Numbered from the stretch's first letter, positions 12,781-22,362 are shown. The stretch: DNA of 64,000 nt from Phorcus lineatus (GCA_921293015.1 OV121090.1:34755082-34819081); one strand, 5' to 3'. The notes: a model not told the origin generated them from the letters alone. Numbers and translations are program-made.

Positions 12781-13352
12781 CCACATTGGGCATGTTGTTT
12801 GTACGCTACACAATCTTTGGCCTAAAGCGTTCTTAATTGAGCCAAACTTGAAAGTTTTTGTTCATCTTCAGTTCATTGGCCCGTGGGCTTAAGAGTCTAA
12901 ATGTACGAGGCATTTGTCCAAATACCTACGGAGGCCATGCACCTTTAGCTTCTGGTTTATGAAAAAAAGGCGACAGTATGTTTAAAGCTAGGGTTTTGTT
13001 CATACTAAAAGCGATATCAGGAGAGTTTAAGATAAATATGATTTTTTACATTCATGGTAAACCACACACACAGAATTCACACAGTAATCACTCACAGAAT
13101 TTTGCTCAAACATAATTTAAGAAAAACTGGCATGTAGATTTATCATGCTTTAACATTTCTAAAACTCCGTGTTAAGCTTTTTATAAACTCCGTGATAAGT
13201 TTTTTAAAGTCAATTTGATAACAGTGTTCTTATCACTGGAGCTTTAAAGATTACTATTACAGTGTTAAATATATGTTGTAATTGGACTTGGACTTGTTCT
13301 GATGTGTGTCTCCTGTCATTTGATGATCATGATTTAAGTGACACTAAATTAA
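12781..13352. other. No recognised feature
   Basis: AT-rich DNA. GTTAAGCTTTTTATAAACTCC-like text is partly repeated near 13170-13205. No gene supported. Confidence 0.4.
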
Positions 13353-13538
13353 GTCCTAAAGCCAATAGTTCTTTCTAGTGACAGTGAGAGTGAAGAGGAG
13401 GCCATCCGCAAGAAAACCAGATTTCCTATTGCAGCTGCACCATCTCCGGCAGCTGAATCACCTTCATCGGCGGCACCATCTCTTTCCGCTGTACATGTTC
13501 TGCCATCAATCACATTTGACCTTGCAACACTGCAATAA
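13353..13538 (+). CDS. Possible terminal exon of an unrecognised gene
   Basis: An open frame bounded by stops reads ..LSSDSESEEEAIRKKTRFPI, then about 30 residues rich in Ala, Pro and Ser, then ITFDLATLQ and TAA. The acidic SDSESEEE run followed by a basic patch and an A/P/S-rich stretch looks like disordered nuclear-protein sequence rather than random translation. A TTCTTTCTAG tract at 13369-13378 could be a splice acceptor, which would place the exon start at 13379. The frame ends just before a SINE-A tail. It could be a host 3' exon, a transposase fragment or chance; no homology is claimed. Confidence 0.3.
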   Translation, partial: VLKPIVLSSDSESEEEAIRKKTRFPIAAAPSPAAESPSSAAPSLSAVHVLPSITFDLATLQ

Positions 13539-13549
13539 GATCTGCGTGA

Positions 13550-13860
13550 GTGCGTATTGAACGTGTTTTGAACAATATTTCAGTCATTAAACACGTGTAT
13601 GACAAGCATTCAAAAGAGTAGACATATTAGCTATAGGGAGAAAGGAATCGATAGAACGAGGTAAGAGACGGAAAGAAAGGCATAGTGAGAGACAGAAAGC
13701 AGGCTTTAGAAGGACTCAAATTTGGTCTGGCTCTACTCGTCGACCTGTCCAGCATGGGTGCTCCTACCAGGAGCATGTCAGATCCAGCTGACATAGCTCT
13801 CAGGGTCTCTGAAGCACGCAAACCACCACACCACGATACGGTATTGTGTCCAGTGGTGGC
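13550..13860 (-). repeat. SINE family A, near full length
   Basis: Reads on the plus strand from a short GTGAGTGCG tail through AACGTGTTTTGAACAATATT, GACAAGCATTCAAAAGAG, GAAAGCAGGCTTTAGAAGGA and GACCTGTCCAGC to the other end CACGATACGG..GTCCAGTGGTGGC. Compared with the copies at 14.8 and 35.5 kb it covers the whole consensus of about 310 bp. The body is not obviously tRNA-derived. Confidence 0.85.
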
Positions 13861-13949
13861 AATTAAAGTAAATATATTATTTTGTTTGAATTATGGTTTA
13901 AAGTGAAAGGTTTGAAATGTGATATTTTCAAGAAACACATACATACAAG

Positions 13950-14125
13950 GTGAGGTGAGATGAGTTGGTGTTAAACGCCGCTTTCAAGATTATTTCACTT
14001 ATATCACGGCTGCTAGTATTATTGCAGGGAGAAACTCTGCAACACATTTGTGGCTATGCATTGCGGTGAAACGTGCGAGCATCAGCTGCGACTAGCGATC
14101 CACGGGTGGTACTGCGCTAAATTTG
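13950..14125 (-). repeat. SINE family B, 5'-truncated, with TSD
   Basis: The plus strand reads GTGAGGTGAGATGAG, TTAAACGCCGCTTTCAAGA, TTTCACTTATATCACGGC, TGCTAGTATTATTGCAGGGA and so on, the reverse complement of family B. The tRNA-like head is missing. CATACAAG occurs on both sides (13942-13949 and 14126-14133), a short target-site duplication. Confidence 0.85.
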
Positions 14126-14791
14126 CATACAAGAAATACAACTCTAGTAAATCATGTTTATATAGTTCTGGTAACTAACCCATTCTTGTCTGTTCTCATT
14201 ATATTTCAGTTACGTTTCAGTGCCATTGAAACTGCAAGTCGCAGGAAGCTTAAATTCATTCTCTGGGTCCTTGTTGAATGTTTTAGATGACAAAGTTCAC
14301 TGCCAATAGGTTCAGATCTATTTTACATATATTTACAGTAAAGGTGCTTTACATTACCCACAGCTTTGTTTTGTAGATATTAACAATGCACAGATAATGC
14401 TCATTCCTCGCTGCAATGTACTATTGTAAAGTTCATTCTAAAAGACCAGAAATATTTAATACAACGTTGTAATCAATGGAAGCATTTGTGTAATGGGCCT
14501 TCAAAACTTGAAAAATAAAATTTAGCTATTCAATAATTTAATAAAAATATGAATTCATCATTTATGACATAATGTCTTGTACAATAAAATATTTCCTTGT
14601 TAATGTGCATGTTAAATATTCCAGTTAAAGATAGCAATTTTATGGGTCTATGTCTAAAATACAGGTAACTATGACGATATCCGAGAAATAGCTCTTGGAC
14701 CAAAGGATGCTACTCAAGAAAGCCCTACAAAACGCCTTGCACCTCCCCAGCTGAGGAATCAGAATCATTTGCCCTCCCACTCACTTCTATA
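14126..14791. other. No recognised feature
   Basis: AT-rich DNA with no supported gene. Confidence 0.4.
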
Positions 14792-15080
14792 GAGTGGGTG
14801 AGTTGGGATTTAACGTGCTTTCAACAATATTTCAATTATTAAACACGTGAATGACAAGCATCCAAAAGAGAGTAGACAGATAAGGGAGAAAGGGATCGAA
14901 GAGACGGAAAGAAAATCATAGTGAGAGATAGAAAGCAGGTTTTAGAAGGACTCAAATTTGGTCTGGCTTCTACCCATCGACCTGTCCAGCTTGGGTGCTC
15001 CTACCAGGAGTATGTAAGCTCCGGCTGGCATAGCTCTTGGGGTCTCTGAAGCAAGCAAACTACCACACCACGATAAGGTA
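14792..15080 (-). repeat. SINE family A copy
   Basis: Plus strand: GTGGGTGAGTTGGGATTTAA, AACGTGCTTTCAACAATATT, GACAAGCATCCAAAAGAGAG, AGAAAGCAGGTTTTAGAAGG, CGACCTGTCCAGCTTGGG and CACCACGATAAGGTA. Lacks the last ~16 bp of the head seen at 13860 and 35816. It abuts a TA microsatellite. Confidence 0.85.
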
Positions 15081-15085
15081 CCCAC

Positions 15086-15090
<5 letters not shown>

Positions 15091-15133
<43 letters not shown>
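15091..15133. repeat. (TA)n microsatellite
   Basis: About 21 uninterrupted TA repeats directly beside a SINE-A copy and upstream of the large palindrome. Confidence 0.95.
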
Positions 15134-15137
<4 letters not shown>

Positions 15138-15165
15138 AGTTGAATTGGTTCAAACGCAAGGTCAC

Positions 15166-15404
15166 ATATAGATTAAATATAACATACTTCACATAGTCGT
15201 TTGAAGAATCATTTTAATCCGATACTAGTATTTCGTCAATAGTATTGACTCATCAGGGATGAAACGATATGTATTTCGTCAATAGTATTGACTCATCAGG
15301 GATGAAACGATATCCCTGATGAGTCAATACTATTGACGAAATACTAGTATCGGATTAAAATGATTCTTCAAACGACTATGTGAAGTGTTATATTTAATCT
15401 ATAT
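15166..15404. repeat. Large near-perfect palindrome with internal duplication
   Basis: The left arm (15166-15260) and right arm (15311-15404) are reverse complements over about 94 nt with only a 2-nt indel. The 50-nt spacer holds a direct repeat of part of the left arm (TTTCGTCAATAGTATTGAC..CATCAGGGATGAAACGAT). Runs of TA flank both sides. Either a foldback element or a replication-derived inverted duplication. Confidence 0.9.
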
Positions 15405-15469
15405 ATATATATATTATACTTTTTTCTGGAAGAAAATTATGTTAACTCAAACATGTTTTCATATTAAAC

Positions 15470-15640
15470 AAAGTTTAATACAGGAACTAATTTAAATTTA
15501 AGATATTTCAAAAAAGGTCATTATTTCCCCATTGACTCATGTTAAATCTCAGACTGACAAAGGGATCTTTGTCTTAAAATATCTCAGAATAAAAGCTTAA
15601 TACTTTAAAATTCAGGAACGGACATCCTTAAAAGCCTGTC
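15470..15640 (+). repeat. Dispersed repeat L, copy 1
   Basis: Shares ordered blocks with the reverse complement of 53705-53925: AATACAGGAACTAATT, TTTCCCCATTGACTC, ATGTTAAATCTC, GACTGACA..GGGATCTTT and GACATCCTTA. The copies have diverged by substitutions and indels. No coding capacity; element class not recognised. Confidence 0.7.
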
Positions 15641-15725
15641 TGGCAAAGTCTGTTTACGTTTTCAAAAGATCTGTTTTATATCAAACTGCATGGTACCGAA
15701 ATGATCTTGGAAATGGCAGCTTACA

Positions 15726-15981
15726 TACCGTATTTCCTCGAATAGACGCCCCCGGCGTCTATTTTTTCAGACCCCCTTTACCCCCGGCGTGTATTCGAGA
15801 CCCGGCGTCTAATCGAGACCGGCGTCTATTCACATTTAAGTAGCAAATTTCGTCCAGGTCACAAAATTACACACTAAGGGAACATCAATAAATCAACTTA
15901 TTACCCGGCGTGTATTCGAGACCCGGCGTGTATTTACTTAAAACAGTCATACCCCCGGCCTCTATTCGAGGAAATACGGTA
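15726..15981. mobile_element. 256-bp MITE with 21-bp perfect TIRs
   Basis: TACCGTATTTCCTCGAATAG (plus one A) at 15726 is the exact reverse complement of the sequence ending at 15981. The interior is GC-rich and repetitive, with several versions of CCCGGCGTGTATTCGAGACC and GGCGTCTATT. Strong internal complementarity indicates a hairpin MITE. Elements beginning this way are, to my knowledge, widespread in invertebrate genomes; I do not assign a superfamily. Confidence 0.85.
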
Positions 15982-17557
15982 TTTTGACACAGCTCGACGG
16001 TTGATAGTTTAGGACCATAAATAATAACTGTGACTGATTATTTGCGATTTCTAAATTTGGGCCTAGACTATGACAGCGTCTTTGTTAGTAGTACATACGA
16101 TTTACATTTCAAAATTTATAAATACTTGTAATTCAATAGTATTAGGATATCATTTAAACGTATGGCTGGCGGCTTGATTTCGTGGGTATGCTCACCTGAT
16201 ATTATTTCAGCCAATGAATTGTCGTTCATTAAATAGTTTAAAGCTAATAGCTTGAACTCAAGGGATTTTTCCATCCGGGTTGTGCCGCTTTTGCTGAATG
16301 CGAGTCGTTTCATTGGCTGGTTGGATAGCTAGCGATACGACGGTTTTGGCCAGTTTGTTGCAAATAGTTGAACTATTCGATGCCTGTTTTAGTCCAAGAG
16401 ATGAAGTCCTAATTACTTACCCCGAAAGGTTTGATGACTAGTTCTTATTAAGAAATGTCTCAAAAGTGATTACCTGACCAATTTTCCGCTAGAGGGCGGT
16501 GAAGTCACGAGTTAGCATTTGGCTGGAAATGTTGATTTTTATGTCAGGAAATTAACATGAAAGACTAACATTATATATATCAAACGAGAGCTTAAAATGT
16601 ATCTTCCATAAGTAACCAATGGGCGGCTTATTTCCTTTTGATCTTTACGTAATGATAAATCATGCATCAATAAAACTCAACCTATAATTATTACGTCACG
16701 AATTTATCACCAACACTTATTTCCGACCTTCTGATTTGGCAATCGTGAAGGAAAGGGGCAGTTATAGGGCGGAGCTAGGCACATCTGGCCGACGACCTTG
16801 AGACATTCCAACATTGTTGCACATTGAGGAATGTAGCCAGAGATCAAAGGAAAGGAAGTCGCTCGGTGACAAAATGCATCAAAACAAAAACATTACCCGA
16901 CACTTCACTCTTTCTCAATTATTTCAAACAACAAAATTAATATCAAGCTAATCGTGAAACGCATCAAACAGGTTTAAGTCATCACTGATAATAGGAATTT
17001 ACTTGCGCCCCCGAAAACTACCAATTGATTTGTGAAAGAAATCTGAGTACTCAAGTAATTCACACTCTTCGTCCATCTATAGATTTACCCTTTGATACAT
17101 AAAAGAGAGGAAAAGACCCCTGATGACAAAACTGTCAACAAAATTTTACTTAATGTAAACAATGACACTGGTTATATAATAAGATATCTTTGAAATGCGC
17201 AGCGAATGGCGGACTGCTCAGGCGCGTTAAATAACACCTCCATCACTCAATGAAAAACAAAACGGCAAAAGACAGGACATTAATATGTTAATTAAGTAAT
17301 ACTAAGATACATGCCTGTTTGGGTAAGGGAAAACGAAAGCCCGTTGAATGTCGATCAGGTTATCCTAACCATCGCAATTATTTATCAGATCAAATTTGGC
17401 GCCAGGAGGAACATTAAGGGTCAGTAGTCTTTGGGCTACTTCTTCCGATTGATTCAATAGTCGATAATCACTTAGAGAAATGATGTCAGGTGAAAAGGAC
17501 GCAAAGAGCAAAAGGTTACCCATTGGATAAAACAGATACATGATTGACACAAGTGGG
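15982..17557. other. No recognised gene
   Basis: No supported coding region. Minus frames at 16116-16313 and 17365-17589 are short and lack motifs. Some GC-richer patches (for example 16740-16800) do not resemble known elements. Confidence 0.4.
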
Positions 17558-17641
17558 TGTATACGAAATATCAGCTTGCTATCTCTCACTCAGGGGCTCC
17601 GCCCCCTCGTGAGATGATAGCTCGCTGATATTTCGTGTACA
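17558..17641. repeat. Foldback hairpin, ~32-nt arms
   Basis: The left arm 17558-17589 (TGTATACGAAATATCAGC..CTCTCAC) pairs with the right arm 17609-17641 with a few mismatches. The loop is GC-rich (GGGGCTCCGCCCC), itself a small hairpin. Confidence 0.85.
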
Positions 17642-18337
17642 ATCTATCACATACATAATATCAAATACATCTCTGCATGTAATGAACAGTCAAAACCACG
17701 TTGTTCGGACATGTTTTTACTGAACTACTAAAATTGGGATTTGTTACAAAACATGAAATGAGATTAAAACGGAACTGAAAAAGAAACGAAATAATATCAA
17801 ATTATTGTTCTTGACACTGCAAATATTGCTTTGTTTGTTTAGAGAAAAAACATAACTAAAAAATGGATTAACACATCTTTTATTCATTTCTATTTGTCTA
17901 TTTTTCTATCTTTTTATAATTTGCCAAACAAACATACAATCATTGATAAAAGAATTTTTAATTTTTATAAATTTGATTCTATTACAATGGGTTTTGGGAA
18001 AGTAGTGTCAAGTCTGAATTTCGGGCAAGGGAGATAACTCTTGTCCGCATCATTGTGATATCCAATTGCTTTTCCTTTTTAGGGCAAACCATTTTATTTA
18101 ATTGTGCTGCAACTATTCTAAACCTCTTCAATTAACTGTTCACAAACTACTATTAACATTAATAGATGATAAATCAAAATGGAATGCTACTAAATTGCAT
18201 GCAGGTACACGGTTGCTGACGTATGTGACCTGATGACCAAGTTTGGCCTTTTGAGAGTTCTGCTTAATTGTAAGCACAGTAAATGAGTAAAACATGTAAA
18301 CAAATATTTGCCATTGATTAACACCCAACCATGTTCC
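17642..18337. other. No recognised feature
   Basis: AT-rich DNA with no supported gene. Confidence 0.4.
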
Positions 18338-18546
18338 AAGGGAGCGACGGCTAGAAGCCAGACTAAATTTGAGTCCTTCTAAAACCTGTTGTCTATCTCT
18401 CACTATGCCTTTCTTTCCATTTTTTCTCTCATCCTTTCGATTCATTTTCACCTGATCTGTCCACTCTCTTTTGGATGCTTGTCATCCACGTGTTAAATGA
18501 CTGAAATATTGCTGAAAGCACGTTCAACTCCATATCACTCACTTAC
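18338..18546 (+). repeat. SINE family A, 5'-truncated
   Basis: Plus-strand SINE orientation: GAAGCCAGACTAAATTTGAG, TCCTTCTAAAACCTG, CTCTCTTTTGGATGCTTGTC, ACTGAAATATTGCTGAAAGC, ending CTCCATATCACTCACTTAC. The head present at 35.8 kb is missing. Confidence 0.8.
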
Positions 18547-18604
18547 TCCTTGGGAGCTGAAAGAAACAAGATTTGTAATATGGGCATATTTTTATATTGT
18601 TGAT

Positions 18605-19115
18605 ACATAGATATATCTCTGGAAAGCGTTCCCATAAGGACATCTTTGGAAGGAGGAAAAGCACTTGGATAACACCCTTTTATCTTGTCAGGCGAGCGTT
18701 TTGCCTTTGGATTGTTTTTATCTTTGAAGATACTTTACCGAGCTTTATCAACGTCATGCAAAACATCTGTGTCTGTGTGCAGACCTGCAAATGCCCCTGT
18801 TAAAGTTTCAGATGACTCCAGAATCTTAAATGGGCGAGATTTTCCTTTCCTAGCTATAGCAAAGGCTGAGGTATAGTCAGAAGCTGCAAAGGCGTGAAAT
18901 GCAGGAAGTGATTGGCTCATATTGTCCCAAAAGTACTGGCATTTGAGGTGACGTCAATGTAATGACTGGGGTGTGGTTTGTGCTACTCCAGATATCCTTC
19001 ACTATATGGGCATATGGCATGCGATGGATGAAGAAGGAGGATAAGGACATCTGCATTGGATGCACAAACTGATATGGTTGGAGATTGGGACTCAGTTCCA
19101 ATAGTGACAGTGTAA
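18605..19115 (-). pseudogene. Decayed gene of the invertebrate HAF..DYTSAF (PIN/XPG-like) family
   Basis: On the minus strand, frames joined by eye give ..ADVLILLLHPSHAICPYSEG, a stop, then YIDVTSNASTFGTI. After a frameshift comes SLPAFHAFAASDYTSAF, KGKSRPFKILESS, then VDKAR, a stop, SIFKDK and FPPSKDVL. The order (ADVL-type acidic strand, YIDVT, LPAFHAF..DYTSAF, KGK-RP) matches a protein family common in molluscs and cnidarians whose members carry LPxxHAFTGCD. I associate that family with PIN/XPG-like nuclease folds; this is recollection, not a search. At least two stops and one frameshift show it is dead. SINE-A copies flank it on both sides. Confidence 0.5.
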
Positions 19116-19119
19116 TATA

Positions 19120-19201
19120 CTCTCTTTTGGATACTTGTCATCCACGTGTTTAATAACTGAAATATTGTTCAAAAGCACATTAAACTCTAACTCACTCACT
19201 C
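19120..19201 (+). repeat. SINE family A, short 3' fragment
   Basis: Only the 3' part remains: CTCTCTTTTGGATACTTGTC, ATCCACGTGTTTAATAACTG, AAATATTGTTCAAAAGCAC, then ACTCACTCACTC. Confidence 0.85.
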
Positions 19202-19249
19202 GGCGTAAAATAAAAGACCACACATGTATATCATGAAAACGAATAAGAG

Positions 19250-19719
19250 CTTCAGGAGTTCTATGAAGAGGAGCGATTTATTTTTTCTGAGGAGGGCATG
19301 AGTTGTCCTGTGGCGGCTTGTAATACCCTACGGTTCTGGAGATATGGCCGATAGCTCGACCACTGGATTAGGATCCACCAGTCCCAGATCCGACTTAACA
19401 GCTGCGAAGCGTCTGAAAACTGCTGAGGACCATGTCGCCACTCACCTGACTCCAGCATCCGTTGCCACAATCCCCAGGGACATCCGACTTAACCAGGATC
19501 TGGGGAATGTTGTCCTGCCAACGCGACCAGCCCTGCCTGTCGGCCCCACTCTGCCCCAGGACCGACGGATTGCAAGAGAAGAAGATGCTTGCCAGCGGCG
19601 AAGGATTCTACGAAGAAGGAATCCGGGAAGAGCTAGAGGAAGAGGATCAGGAGGTACTCCGGAATTTTCGACCAGCCTATTGGGACCTTCTGTACCCCCA
19701 CGCCTTCGATAAGGATTGA
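19250..19719 (+). pseudogene. 3'-terminal coding fragment of an LTR retrotransposon
   Basis: A GC-rich, purine-rich coding-like block unlike its neighbours. One frame reads ELQEFYEEERFIFSEEGMSC and stops at TAG (19350-19352). It overlaps an ATG at 19344 that opens a 122-codon frame (to 19712) with a basic Arg-rich C-terminus. The third frame ends LEEEDQEVLRNFRPAYWDLL..DKD at 19719. The true frame is not certain and indels are likely. Its position just upstream of a purine tract and an LTR-like sequence suggests the end of a gag/pol-type polyprotein. No RT, integrase or protease motif is visible; the 5' part of the element is absent. Confidence 0.35.
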
Positions 19720-19892
19720 GGAGCAGAAGGAGGATTTGTTATTATCGCATTCTTTTGTATATATTAATTGTAAAGGTGTGAAAGAATTTAGAATTATTGT
19801 AAATGTCAGCCATTTTTCTTTATCTTAAGGAGTTGAAAGTAATTGTTTCGGGGAGGGGGGGGGGGGGAATAACTTATTTTTGGGGGGAGGAA

Positions 19893-20628
19893 TGTAGGAA
19901 AACTGGGATAAAATAACGTAACTGGGGGTTGGGGTTTCATTAGGATATATATATTTACAGTATTAACCTAATGGAGGGGGACAATTAGTTCACCGGTTAG
20001 TCTTGTAGCCCATTGTTTCACTTCCTGCGTTACGAGATTACTTCTTCAGGGTAATGCATATGTATACTGCACTGCGCGTGTTATGTTTTGATAGGCACTG
20101 ATTGGCGGAGATGTCTGCTGTCAGTGGCTGAACTGTGACCCGTGTCAAAGGTCGTCTCGGAGCACTATACAAGTGAGGTGAGGTGATATGGGGTTTAACG
20201 CCGCTTTCAAGAGTATTTCACTTATATCGCGGCTGCTAGTATTATTGCAGGGAGAAAGCCCGCAACACCATTGTGGCTATGCATTGCAGTGAAACCTGCG
20301 AGCATCGGCTGGAACTAGCGAACCATGGGTGGTACTGCACTGAAATTCAATGTAGCATTGCACCCAAACCTGACTGCCTATAGAACAGTTCTCTACTGCA
20401 GACAATGTTGCCGAGCCCCTGGCGGAATTCGAACCACGGACCTCTTTATCCGAAGCCGAACGCGCTAACCACTGCGCTATCCCGCCCCCTATACAAGTGA
20501 CTACGTATCAAGTGTGAAGGTGAGTGCAAATAAGGGTGATTGTTTTGTGTGAATAAATTTATTGTTGTATCTTACCTATGCGTTGTATTGTGGTGTTGAT
20601 GTGGACACACTAGGGCTAATCCGTGACA
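19893..20628 (+). repeat. LTR (3') of a Gypsy-like retrotransposon, split by a SINE
   Basis: A polypurine tract (TTTTTGGGGGGAGGAA) ends at 19892 and is followed at once by TGTAGG. The far end is CCGTGACA at 20628, so the block has the TG..CA termini of an LTR. It contains TATA-like sequence near 19948 and an AATAAA near 20555. About 412 bp remain once the nested SINE-B (20177-20488) and its duplicated target are removed. A second long G-run lies at about 19850-19868. No matching 5' LTR is in the window. Confidence 0.5.
20177..20488 (-). repeat. SINE family B, full length, tRNA-derived
   Basis: Read on the minus strand, the head is a tRNA-like promoter. The A box TAGCGCAGTGG is the complement of 20469-20479; the B box GGTTCGAATTC is the complement of 20425-20435. 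The body (TGGCTATGCATTGC.., CTAGTATTATTGCAGGGAG) and a TTAAACCCC-type end with a CACCTCAC tail follow. A 12-bp target-site duplication CTATACAAGTGA flanks it (20165-20176 and 20489-20500). This is the reference copy for family B in this window. Confidence 0.9.
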
Positions 20629-20985
20629 GTCCGCCTGCAGCATCAAAGAGGTAACCTAGACATGCAAAGTACGCTAGACATATGTGGAAGCTACCAAAAC
20701 AAATGAAGAGGTTGTTATATAAAGGAGCTTATTGAGCTTTGATCTTCAAAGCCAGTTGTTTTGAAACAGCATGATCGTAGGTTACCAGACTGATTTCTTC
20801 ACCACATTCCCTTTCTACACCTTGGGACACACTTAAGGTTTCGGCAACAACGTTTAGTTGGGTAGTTGGTTGTGTGAGATGTTTTATGAAGCCTATCCTT
20901 TGCTGTGGTAGTAAGTCTCTCTGTCATTCCAACCTTTTCCAAAGTGGTGGGGTTTTTTTAATTCCAAGCGCATTTCATTCATGAC
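20629..20985. other. No recognised feature
   Basis: Flank of the LTR; no supported gene or repeat. Confidence 0.4.
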
Positions 20986-21195
20986 ATGTCCAACTTGAAA
21001 AATTTGTCATAGTTATCATATTCGAACCTATGTAATTTAGGTTTACTCTTGCATAGTGCAATGTCATTATGCTTGCCTTGAAATGATGTCATGTCCAACT
21101 TGAAAAATTTGTCATAGTTATCATATTCGAACCTATGTAATTTAGGTTTACTCTTGCATAGTGCAATGTCATTATGCTTGCCTTGAAATGATGTC
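20986..21195. repeat. Perfect 105-bp tandem duplication
   Basis: 20986-21090 and 21091-21195 appear identical base for base, beginning ATGTCCAACTTGAAAAATTT and ending GAAATGATGTC. Perfect identity means a very recent duplication or an assembly artefact. Confidence 0.95.
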
Positions 21196-21519
21196 TTTCT
21201 CCTTCCCTGTTTTCCGTCTTCTCATAATCCTCAGGTGTGTCATTTGATTCATAGACCTAAATATGAATAATGATTGATGCGGTTTCCATGAAAACAAGAA
21301 AGAAATCGGTGATTATATGCCAGTCATTTTGTCTGGAGCATATATCCTAAACTATGATCAAAACTTCAACAAACCTAATACAAAAGCATGAACCATGGAT
21401 GTGCGCTTTTTTATGATTACGCCTGAAAATGATTTCTATATTTGCTGTTTTCATTGACTCATACAGTGACTCTATTAGTCATTTTGTCTTAGCATATTTA
21501 TTCATCTACACATGCTAGC
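21196..21519. other. No recognised feature
   Basis: No supported gene or repeat. Confidence 0.4.
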
Positions 21520-21629
21520 TCAATCCCTTTCTCCCTTATCTGTCCACTCTCTTTTGGATGCTTGTCATCCACGTGTTTAATAACTGAAATATTGTTCAAA
21601 ACACGTTAAACCCCAACTCACTCACTCAC
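21520..21629 (+). repeat. SINE family A, 3' fragment
   Basis: Plus orientation: TCTGTCCACTCTCTTTTGGA, GCTTGTCATCCACGTG, AATAACTGAAATATTGTTC, AAAACACGTTAAACCCC, (ACTC)n tail. Confidence 0.85.
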
Positions 21630-21669
21630 AATAAATCATTGTTCCATGGACAAATTATTAGTTTAATAT

Positions 21670-22362
21670 GATGCTGGTGACAGATATTCAAACTATCCGT
21701 GGAGTAGTTTTATTTGTCACATCCCTTAGTGCATAGGGTGCAATGCTGCACTGAAATTCAGCGCAGTACCACCCATGGTTCGCTAGTTCCAGCCGATGCT
21801 CGCAGGTTTCACCGCAATGCATAGCCACAATGGTGTTGCGGGCTTTCTCCCTGCAATAATACTAGCAGCCGCGATATAAGTGAAATAATCTTTAAAGCGG
21901 CGTTAAACACCAACTCACCTCACCTCACCTCACCTAAGTGCATAGGGACGAAGAAACTGGGAAAATAGATGAGGACGAAAAGCGTGCTGTCATCAAGTTT
22001 TTGTTTAAGAAAGGAATGTTTGCACAAGAAAAATAATGAAGATATGGTCGATATATTGCGTGATGACTCCCTTGCCAATCGTCCAGTTAGTTACCAAGTG
22101 CTTTAAAAATAGACATTTCAAAGGAACTTTTGGCTCGATTCAAGGGAGACATGGATAATTTCCTGAAACGATTACGGACCCAGGTTGAAACGACGGTATA
22201 TCACTTTGCCCTTAAACCAAAAAAAAAGCAAACGGTTGAAGCATGCCAATGCCCCACTCCCCCAAAAAGTTCAGGCAAGTTGGAAATAAGATTTTTAGGG
22301 ATAGCTAGGGAGTCATTATGATAGATTACTTAGAGATATGGCAGCGCCCATCCCTTCAAATT
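21670..22362 (+). pseudogene. Mariner transposase relic, interrupted by a SINE
   Basis: Coding remnants of a mariner-family transposase. The N-terminus (SH..LVHRDEETG) is broken by SINE-B at 21739-21936 and resumes at 21937. The helix-turn-helix start KRAVIKFLFKKGMFAQE follows, then after a frameshift NEDMVDILRDDS. After an internal deletion come LLARFKGDMDNFLKRL, SSGK and finally GVIMIDYLE near 22310-22345. The first catalytic-D region is mutated and the C-terminal DD..D part is absent, probably lost where SINE-A begins at 22371. The minus-strand relic at 51.2-51.8 kb is the same family. Non-functional. Confidence 0.75.
21739..21936 (+). repeat. SINE family B, 5'-truncated, with 11-bp TSD
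   Basis: Plus orientation, from TGCAATGCTGCACTGAAATT through the body to TTAAACACCAACTCACCTC. AGTGCATAGGG flanks it at 21728-21738 and 21937-21947. The same AGTGCATAGGG occurs uninterrupted in the related mariner at 51.7 kb, so it is the pre-insertion target. Confidence 0.92.

Noticed and set aside
15001..15192. Short frames through (TA)n microsatellites (also 37583-37771 and 42584-42778)
   Set aside because: Tyr-Ile repeats from simple TA sequence; not genes.
20422..20488. A tRNA gene on the minus strand
   Set aside because: A and B boxes are present, but the sequence is the head of a flanked SINE with a 12-bp duplication and other truncated copies in the window; the body and tail continue directly.
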